Positions 57,841-64,000 of a stretch of 64,000 nt of DNA are shown here, piece by piece (position 1 is the first letter of the stretch; the number at the start of each line of letters is the position of its first letter). A program made the translations under genes and the position numbers. Source of the DNA: Psychrosphaera sp. B3R10 (lineage in GTDB: Bacteria; Pseudomonadota; Gammaproteobacteria; Enterobacterales; Alteromonadaceae); contig NZ_JAHKQH010000008.1 in NCBI RefSeq assembly GCF_018861025.1, positions 1 to 64,000 on the forward strand. Direction: 5' to 3'. The notes beneath the pieces are model-generated. The model ran no database searches. It was not told the DNA's origin and saw only the letters and a program-made list of their open reading frames with translations.

Positions 57841-59199
57841 ATGAATAAAATCACTTTATTAACGTCTGCTATTACACTGTCTTTGGTGTCAGTAGCGGCG
57901 TCTGCCAAAGTTTCTAGCTCTGATGTAGCGAAACTAACAAATGAACTCACTCCAATGGGAGCGGTTCGTGGACCAAATGCAGACGGTTCAATCCCAGGTT
58001 GGGCGGGTGGTATTACAACACCTCCTCCTGGATACGAAGTTGGTATGCATCATATTGACCCATTCGCTGACGACAAGGTTTTATACACAGTCACAAATGC
58101 CAACAAAGCTCAATACGCAGACTTCTTAACGCCGGGTATTTCTAAGATGTTAGAAACTTACCCTGATACTTATAAATTAGAAGTTTATCAAACGCGTCGT
58201 AGCTCGTCTTACCCACAGTACGTATATGACGCGACGTTGAAAAATGCTGCTAATGCTGAACTTGTTGAAGGTGGCAATGGTATTAAAGGTGCAGCAATCG
58301 GTGTTCCTTTCCCAATACCAAAAAATGGTTTAGAAGCCATTTGGAATCATATTTTACGTTTCCGTGGCACGAGTGCGACTCGATTTGGTGGCCAAGCGGC
58401 CCCAACAGCTTCAGGTGATTTCACGTATATTGGTTTTGATGAAGCAATATTACTTGATTATTCATCTCCAGATGCAACACCAGAGTCATTAGAAGAAAGT
58501 AATATTTTGTTCAAATTCAAACAAAAAATTACTGAACCTGCACGTTTAGCAGGATCTAAATTACTAGTACATGAAACAATGGACCAAATCAAAAAGCCAC
58601 GTCAAGCTTGGCTTTGGGATAATGCTCGTAAACGTTTGAGTCGCGCACCAAATGTTGCATATGATGCACCTGGTTCAGCGTCAGATGGCCTTCGTACTAC
58701 CGATGATTTCGATATGTATAATGGCGCACCTGACCGTTACAACTGGGAACTAAAAGGTAAAAAAGAACTTTTAATTCCATATAACAGCTATAAGCTTCAT
58801 AGTGATAAATTGCAATATGAAGACATTATCAAGCCTGGTCATATTGCAACGGATATTGTTCGTTGGGAAAAACACCGTGTTTGGGTTGTCGAAGCGACAC
58901 TAAAAGATGGTATTAGCCACGTCTATAAAAAACGTACGTTTTATATCGATGAAGATAGCTGGCAAATACACATTGCGGACTTGTATGACAACCGTGATGA
59001 GCTATACCGTGTCGCGGTTGCCTATGGTTTAAACTATTATGAAGTTCCTACTCATTGGAGCACGTTAGATGTCTATTACGACTTAAACTCTCGTCGTTAT
59101 ATTGCAATTGGTTTAGACAACCAAGAGACAATGTATAACTTCCAGAAAGAAATGAGTTCTAGAGACTTCTCAACATCCTCAATGAAACGTAACCGATAG
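57841..59199 (+). CDS. DUF1329 periplasmic lipid-handling protein
   Basis: The 452-residue protein has a signal peptide ending VAASA and the DUF1329 pattern: NADGSIPGWAGGITTPPPGY, WDNARKRLSRAPNVAYDAPG, YKLHSDKLQYEDIIKPGHI and YNWELKGKKELLIPYNSYK. DUF1329 folds resemble LolA/LolB-type half barrels, so it probably shuttles a hydrophobic molecule through the periplasm, a structural inference. It lies 13 bp after DUF1302 and is followed by a terminator and the YCF48-like gene. Confidence 0.88.
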   Translation: MNKITLLTSAITLSLVSVAASAKVSSSDVAKLTNELTPMGAVRGPNADGSIPGWAGGITTPPPGYEVGMHHIDPFADDKVLYTVTNANKAQYADFLTPGISKMLETYPDTYKLEVYQTRRSSSYPQYVYDATLKNAANAELVEGGNGIKGAAIGVPFPIPKNGLEAIWNHILRFRGTSATRFGGQAAPTASGDFTYIGFDEAILLDYSSPDATPESLEESNILFKFKQKITEPARLAGSKLLVHETMDQIKKPRQAWLWDNARKRLSRAPNVAYDAPGSASDGLRTTDDFDMYNGAPDRYNWELKGKKELLIPYNSYKLHSDKLQYEDIIKPGHIATDIVRWEKHRVWVVEATLKDGISHVYKKRTFYIDEDSWQIHIADLYDNRDELYRVAVAYGLNYYEVPTHWSTLDVYYDLNSRRYIAIGLDNQETMYNFQKEMSSRDFSTSSMKRNR

Positions 59200-59207
59200 T
59201 TACCCAA

Positions 59208-59236
59208 AAAAACGGTTGGATTCTCCAACCGTTTTT
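59208..59236 (+). terminator. Hairpin with T run after the DUF1329 gene
   Basis: AAAAACGGTTGGA-TTC-TCCAACCGTTTTT is a perfect 13-bp stem 8 bp past the stop. It would end or attenuate transcription between the DUF1329 and YCF48 genes. Confidence 0.85.
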
Positions 59237-59277
59237 ATTTCTGCCTATACTTAAGTAATTAACATAATTAGAACGCC

Positions 59278-60321
59278 ATGAAAAATTCCCTATTAGTACC
59301 ACTTTTTTTACTCCAGTGTTGCCTATTGAGCGCTTCATCATTTGCAGCAGCGTCAACAATTAGCAATGAAATTAACGATGCAATTCCCGCTTTTAAAAGC
59401 AAATTGAGTGCTAAAAGTTTATTAACTGACATCGAATTGGTCGGCGATACCATGTTTGCCGTCGGCGAACGTGGTCATATCATTTATTCTTCAGACGGTG
59501 ATATTTGGTTACAGGCGGATGTGCCTGTTAATGTATTGCTAACTGCAATTAAATTTGTCGATAGTCAAGTCGGTTTTGCTATTGGTCATGATCAAACTTT
59601 ATTAAAAACCGAAAATGGCGGCAAAGCATGGGAAATAGTTAACTATCAGCCTAGTTCAGACAAGCCATTTTTAAATTTGGACATTCAAGGACAAAACATT
59701 GTTATTGTTGGTGCATATGGCCTTTTTTGGAGTTCAAATGACGGTGGGAAAACCTGGGATAGCACTTATAAAGAAGCGCTATTACTGGAAGAAGATCGTC
59801 AATATTTACAAGAAATAAAAGAATTCGAACCAGAAGCTTACGAAACTGAAAAACAATTTTTATTACCTCACTTTAACGGTGTTACGTTAGCGCAGCATGG
59901 TTGGTATTTAAGTGGTGAAGGTGGGTTCGCTGCCGTCAGTTACAATCAAGGAAAAAACTGGGAACGACTTGAAACAGAGTATTATGGCTCGTATTTTTCA
60001 GTTCAGGAGTTAGCAAAATCAAATATAATATTAGCTGGATTACGAGGTAACGTTTTTTCGTTAAATATCGAGACCGGTGATTTTGACAATATTGATACAC
60101 CTGTGTCTGCAACCATAAACAGTTTGCTGATTAAGGACGAAACAATTTACATGTTCGCAAACTCTGGAAATCTATTTATTTATAAAAACGGCGTAGTTAC
60201 TCATAAAGCGTTTGCAGATGGCAAGGCGATTTTATCTGGCACTCAATGGCGCGATACATTGGTCATGGCGACCGAAGCAGGCATAAAGTCTATTTCAATT
60301 AACAAATTACCTAAGCAGTAG
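59278..60321 (+). CDS. YCF48-like beta-propeller protein, secreted
   Basis: The 347-residue protein has a signal peptide (LVPLFLLQCCLLSASSFAAA) and repeats with the BNR/Asp-box pattern of YCF48-type propellers: MFAVGERGHIIYSSDGDIWL, GHDQTLLKTENGGKAWEIV, GAYGLFWSSNDGGKTWDST and GFAAVSYNQGKNWERL. In chloroplasts YCF48 helps photosystem II assembly. In heterotrophs it occurs beside RND permeases and is likely a periplasmic scaffold. It is 10 bp before the RND gene. ATG at 59278. Confidence 0.87.
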   Translation: MKNSLLVPLFLLQCCLLSASSFAAASTISNEINDAIPAFKSKLSAKSLLTDIELVGDTMFAVGERGHIIYSSDGDIWLQADVPVNVLLTAIKFVDSQVGFAIGHDQTLLKTENGGKAWEIVNYQPSSDKPFLNLDIQGQNIVIVGAYGLFWSSNDGGKTWDSTYKEALLLEEDRQYLQEIKEFEPEAYETEKQFLLPHFNGVTLAQHGWYLSGEGGFAAVSYNQGKNWERLETEYYGSYFSVQELAKSNIILAGLRGNVFSLNIETGDFDNIDTPVSATINSLLIKDETIYMFANSGNLFIYKNGVVTHKAFADGKAILSGTQWRDTLVMATEAGIKSISINKLPKQ

Positions 60322-60331
60322 GGGATAATTG

Positions 60332-62635
60332 ATGTTAATCAAAACACTAGAGAAATTTTTATTTAAACGACGTAGCTTAGTCGTCATTTTGTTTTCAATT
60401 GTTACATTAGTTTTAGGTTATCAAGCAACTAAAATTCAGCTAGACGCATCTTTCACTAAAAATATTCCGCTAAATCATGAATATATGAAAACGTATATGA
60501 AACATAGTGCCGATTTTGGTGGCGCAAATGGCATATATATTTCGGTTTGTGACCGTGACGGTAATATTTTCAATAAAGAATTTTTGAACGCCCTTAAAGG
60601 TGTTCACGACCAACTCTTTTTTATTCCTGGCATAAATCGTACGTTAGTTAAGTCATTGTATTCACCGTCTACGCGATATATTGAAGTCGTTGAAGATGGT
60701 TTTTCAGGCGGTCCAGTTATCCCTGCAGACTTTAAAGCAAATGCTGCGGACTTAGCTGTAGTAAAAGAAAACATAGAAAAAGCAGGGATCGTGGGACGTG
60801 TTGTTTCTGATGATTACAGCTGTGCTATGGTTTCAAGTCAGTTATTAGAAATAAACCCAGAGACAGGTAAAAAGCTCGATAGTATAGAAATGGCTGAAAG
60901 CTTGGAACGTGAGATCCGTGGCAAGTTTGAAACTGACAAAGTTAGTGTCCATATAATCGGTTTTGCCAAGATGATTGGTGATGTCGCGAACGGTGCGAAA
61001 GACGTTGTCATGTTTTTTGGTATCGCCATTGCAATAACGGCAATAATGGTTTGGATCTTTATTCGCTCTATACAGCTAACTATTTTACCGATTTTGTGTT
61101 CCTTTATGGCCGTTGTTTGGCAACTCGGCATGTTAAATACACTTGGATTTGGTCTTGACCCAATGTCTATTTTAGTGCCATTTTTGGTGTTTGCGATTGG
61201 TGTCAGCCATGGTGTTCAAATGATTAACTCCATCGGAAAACGAGTTCACGAGGGAAATACGGCATATCAAGCATGTTGTACAAGCTTCTGTAAATTACTC
61301 ATTCCAGGTGGTATCGCATTGCTGTCCGATACTGTCGGCTTCTTAACGTTATTAACCATTGATATCGGTATTATTCGAGAGTTAGCAATAACGGCGAGTT
61401 TAGGTGTAGCAGTTATTATCTTTACTAACTTATTTTTATTGCCTGTCTTATCGTCGTTTATCGATTTTGATAAGCAGTTTAAGGCCCAGCCAGAAGGGAC
61501 GCACGATAACTTGTGGCGCGCGCTAGCTAAGTTTACGGAACCTAAAAATGCGGCAATTATTCTCGTGATAACGGCAGGTTTATTTGCGTTTGGTTATTTT
61601 AAAAGTTTAGAAATGAAAATTGGCGACATGCAGGCTGGCGCACCAGCGTTGCATAGTGAAAGCCGTTATAACCAAGACACAATGTTAATAACTGACCGCT
61701 ATGCTATTTCGACGGATGTATTAAAAGTTATCGTAGAAACCCGTGACAGTGGTTGTACTTATCATGATGTGATGGAACGTGTTGACCGTTTCCAATGGCG
61801 TTTAGCCAACGTCGATGGCGTACAATCAGCCATTAGTCTTTCTACCGTTGCAAAGATAGTTAGTACAGGTGTAAACGAAGGTAATTTGAAATGGCGTTCT
61901 TTGCCAAGAAATCCTCAGTCATTAGCGCAGTCAAGTGCAAGAATAGAAACGAGTTCAGGCTTATTAAATCGCAACTGCAGTATTATGCCTATAATTCTGT
62001 TTTTGGAAGATCATAAAGCGGAAACAATTGAAGGTTTAGTTAAGGCCGTTAAGGAAGCTAAGTTAGAACTAGAAACAGACGATATCAAATTCCAATTGGC
62101 ATCCGGGTCAGCAGGTGTAATGGCGGCGACAAATGAAGCGGTAGCAGCAGCCCAAACACCAATGATGTGGTATGTATACGGCGCTGTAATCATTTTATGT
62201 CTAATCAGCTTTAGGTCGGTTAAAGCAACTATTTCTGTGGTCTTACCGTTATTTGTCGTGTCAACTTTAGCACAAGCATTGATGACCTATTTACAAATAG
62301 GGCTAACTGTATCGACCATGCCGGTTATTGCGCTAGGGGTTGGTATTGGCGTTGACTATGGGATATACATTTTATCGACTATGGTTGAGTCATTACGTGC
62401 GGGGCGGAATTTAACAGAATCTTACTTCTTAGCGTTAAAAGAACGTGGAAGCGCTGTTTTGTTTACTGGTTTGACGCTTGCTATTGGTGTGAGTACCTGG
62501 GCATTCTCGGCGTTAAAATTCCAAGTAGATATGGGGATTTTGCTAACCTTTATGTTCTTGGTGAACATGCTAGGTGCGATAATCATACTTCCCGCGCTTG
62601 CATCTCTGCTTTGGCGCAAAAAAAATCAAAAATAA
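60332..62635 (+). CDS. RND superfamily permease of the MMPL type
   Basis: From ATG 60332 (AGGGGAT upstream; a TTG three bases earlier is possible) the 767-residue protein has an N-terminal helix, a large periplasmic loop, a five-helix sterol-sensing-like block (VVMFFGIAIAITAIMVWIF, GLDPMSILVPFLVFAIGVSHGVQM), a second loop and a second block (VIALGVGIGVDYGIYILSTMVE). The GVxHGVQM and GVDYGIY motifs match MMPL-type RND proteins that move lipids. With DUF1302, DUF1329 and YCF48 it likely forms a trans-envelope export or trafficking system. Confidence 0.9.
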   Translation: MLIKTLEKFLFKRRSLVVILFSIVTLVLGYQATKIQLDASFTKNIPLNHEYMKTYMKHSADFGGANGIYISVCDRDGNIFNKEFLNALKGVHDQLFFIPGINRTLVKSLYSPSTRYIEVVEDGFSGGPVIPADFKANAADLAVVKENIEKAGIVGRVVSDDYSCAMVSSQLLEINPETGKKLDSIEMAESLEREIRGKFETDKVSVHIIGFAKMIGDVANGAKDVVMFFGIAIAITAIMVWIFIRSIQLTILPILCSFMAVVWQLGMLNTLGFGLDPMSILVPFLVFAIGVSHGVQMINSIGKRVHEGNTAYQACCTSFCKLLIPGGIALLSDTVGFLTLLTIDIGIIRELAITASLGVAVIIFTNLFLLPVLSSFIDFDKQFKAQPEGTHDNLWRALAKFTEPKNAAIILVITAGLFAFGYFKSLEMKIGDMQAGAPALHSESRYNQDTMLITDRYAISTDVLKVIVETRDSGCTYHDVMERVDRFQWRLANVDGVQSAISLSTVAKIVSTGVNEGNLKWRSLPRNPQSLAQSSARIETSSGLLNRNCSIMPIILFLEDHKAETIEGLVKAVKEAKLELETDDIKFQLASGSAGVMAATNEAVAAAQTPMMWYVYGAVIILCLISFRSVKATISVVLPLFVVSTLAQALMTYLQIGLTVSTMPVIALGVGIGVDYGIYILSTMVESLRAGRNLTESYFLALKERGSAVLFTGLTLAIGVSTWAFSALKFQVDMGILLTFMFLVNMLGAIIILPALASLLWRKKNQK

Positions 62636-62666
62636 TTTAGCACCTAAATGTGAATAATTAGTTATA

Positions 62667-62690
62667 AAAGCGGCGTAAAGCCGCTTTTTT
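62667..62690 (+). terminator. Intrinsic terminator of the RND gene
   Basis: AAAGCGGC-GTAAA-GCCGCTTT plus TTT, 31 bp past the stop. Confidence 0.88.
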
Positions 62691-62747
62691 ATTTAAAGCC
62701 TCTGCATATCTTTCGATTTTAATTTAACTACTTGAATTTTCGCGGGT

Positions 62748-62791
62748 TAGACCACTAAAAATACACTTCATTTAGTGACAAAATAGGTCTA
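62748..62791 (+). promoter_or_regulatory. Nested inverted repeats in the GDH upstream region
   Basis: TAGACC (62748-62753) pairs with GGTCTA (62786-62791), and CACTAAA (62753-62759) pairs with TTTAGTG (62771-62777) inside it. They lie 68-111 bp before the dehydrogenase start and could be regulator half-sites. Confidence 0.3.
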
Positions 62792-62858
62792 CACTAATTG
62801 TCGAAAACGATAAAAATAATAATATAAATAATCCCTACAACTCAATAAGGATACGGCA

Positions 62859-64000
62859 ATGACCTTGTTACGTAATTCCTCGTCTGTAATTTTAAAAAAC
62901 GTATCAAAGCTAATCAGTGAAAAAGTAGCTGCTGAACGTCAAACGTTAGTCGAGAAATTTGCATCCATTTTATTCGAAAATCTGTCCAATGAGGATTTAG
63001 ACAAACGCATCGACGAAGATCTGTATGGCGCAGCTTTGAGCCTTTATAACGATTTTAGCGATACAAAGTCAGCAGAATCAACAATAAAAGTATTTAATCC
63101 AGAACTTGGCAATACCGGTTGGAGTTCTGAAAATACAATCGTGCAAATTGTCGTAGACGATTTACCATTTTTAGTCGACTCAGTTCGAATGACCTTAAAT
63201 CGATTAAATATCACTTCTCATTTATTATTGCACTCACCGATTAAAGTTAATCGAGATAAAAAGGGTGCGGTTGTAGAAATAGTCGATTTGAAAGATGCGA
63301 CTAAATCTACGAATACTCAAACGGTTTTCTTTATCGAGGTCGATCGTCAATCTGAACAAAAACAACTAGATGCATTAGCTGAAGAACTCAGTTCTGTATT
63401 ATCTGATGTCAGTATTGCAGTTGAAGATTGGAAACCAATTGAACAAAAATTGGCGCAATGTATTGATGAAGCTAAGAATGCAAAAATCAAAAATGAAGCA
63501 GGCAAACAAACTAGCCTGGAGTTTTTAGATTGGATAGCCGATCACAATTTTACCTTGATGGGGTATCGTGAATACACTGTGAAAGCGGTTAAAGGGGACT
63601 TTTCAATTAAAGGTGTGGACGAAACATCTCTTGGCTTAATGAAAAACCGAGCCAGTAGTGTTCGTCTGCTTAGTGAGCTTTCAGATGTTGCCCGTGCAGA
63701 AGCATTTTCAGATAATGTCTTAGTATTAACCAAAACCGATTCCAAGTCCCGCGTGCATCGTCCGGCCTATATGGATTATATCGGCATTAAAAAGTTTGAC
63801 GACGAGGGTAATGTTGTCGGTGAACATCGTTTTATCGGCTTATATGCTGCGAGTTTTTATAATTCCTCAGTGCAGGATATACCGTTGTTAAATATTAAGT
63901 TACAACGCATTACGGAAGGTAGCAGCTTTGCCGAGGGCAGCCACGCGCAAAAAGCATTGCTTAATGTTCTGGAAACGTATCCTCGTGACGAATTAATCCA
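62859..64000 (+). CDS. gdhB: NAD-specific glutamate dehydrogenase, large type (5' part, runs off the window)
   Basis: The frame opens at ATG 62859 (AAGG 8-9 nt upstream) and stays open to the right edge, 380 codons of an enzyme normally about 1600 residues long. The N-terminal ACT-like region shows VQIVVDDLPFLVDSVRMTLNRL, LHSPIKVNRD and FLDWIADHNFTLMGYREYTV, which match the 180-kDa NAD-glutamate dehydrogenases of proteobacteria. The catalytic domain is beyond the edge. The enzyme feeds glutamate carbon into the TCA cycle as 2-oxoglutarate. Confidence 0.92.
   Translation, partial: MTLLRNSSSVILKNVSKLISEKVAAERQTLVEKFASILFENLSNEDLDKRIDEDLYGAALSLYNDFSDTKSAESTIKVFNPELGNTGWSSENTIVQIVVDDLPFLVDSVRMTLNRLNITSHLLLHSPIKVNRDKKGAVVEIVDLKDATKSTNTQTVFFIEVDRQSEQKQLDALAEELSSVLSDVSIAVEDWKPIEQKLAQCIDEAKNAKIKNEAGKQTSLEFLDWIADHNFTLMGYREYTVKAVKGDFSIKGVDETSLGLMKNRASSVRLLSELSDVARAEAFSDNVLVLTKTDSKSRVHRPAYMDYIGIKKFDDEGNVVGEHRFIGLYAASFYNSSVQDIPLLNIKLQRITEGSSFAEGSHAQKALLNVLETYPRDELI

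Overview
The window is gene-dense, AT-rich DNA (roughly 40% GC by eye) from a marine gammaproteobacterium, most likely an Alteromonadales member near Colwellia, Thalassotalea or Psychrosphaera. The placement rests on gene content and order (purB-hflD-mnmA, bepA-arsC-wrbA-DUF2069, gcvR/bcp opposite dapA-bamC, msrC-proQ-prc, DUF4826, DUF2835, monomeric isocitrate dehydrogenase, large NAD-glutamate dehydrogenase). It is an inference, not a phylogenetic result. No rRNA, tRNA, CRISPR array or prophage is visible. The only mobile DNA is the 3' end of an IS256-type transposase at the left edge.

Layout. 1-7 kb: IS256 end, leucine dehydrogenase, DUF4826, then a minus-strand run mnmA-hflD-purB and roxA-GNAT, covering tRNA thiolation, purine synthesis and ribosomal protein hydroxylation. 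7-10 kb: a short-Q-loop (cyanide-insensitive-like) bd oxidase operon led by a GbsR/MarR regulator, with an FNR-like box upstream. 10-16.5 kb: two unrelated secreted alpha/beta hydrolases, rluE, monomeric icd and a small secreted protein. 16.5-25 kb: envelope and housekeeping genes (DUF2069, wrbA, arsC, bepA, a TusA-like protein, perM, bcp, gcvR, dapA, bamC).

25-30.5 kb is the most distinctive block. It is a three-gene operon encoding a 1226-residue SMC-like ATPase, a 211-residue MksE-like protein and a 405-residue putative kleisin. This resembles a Mks/Wadjet condensin, but with the SMC gene first and no JetD/MksG nuclease gene nearby. 30.6-46 kb holds ordinary metabolic and envelope genes: an EamA exporter, a 2OG-Fe oxygenase, an M2 dipeptidase lipoprotein, a persulfide dioxygenase-rhodanese fusion, dusC, gloA, a tandem QueD-like protein coupled to an M23 peptidase, an M61 peptidase, a thioesterase, an Mpo1-like protein and a LytS/LytTR two-component pair. 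46.3-49.8 kb is msrC, a very acidic small protein, proQ and prc. 49.8-55.6 kb: a sodium symporter, NhaC, pepN and DUF2835. 55.7-62.6 kb is a four-gene envelope system (DUF1302 barrel, DUF1329, YCF48-like propeller, RND/MMPL permease), probably a trans-envelope transporter of a hydrophobic compound. The window ends inside NAD-glutamate dehydrogenase.

The best candidates for under-described biology are the SMC-first condensin-like operon, the DUF1302/DUF1329/YCF48/RND module, the acidic protein translationally coupled to ProQ, and the tandem QueD-like protein with active-site residues split between its two halves.
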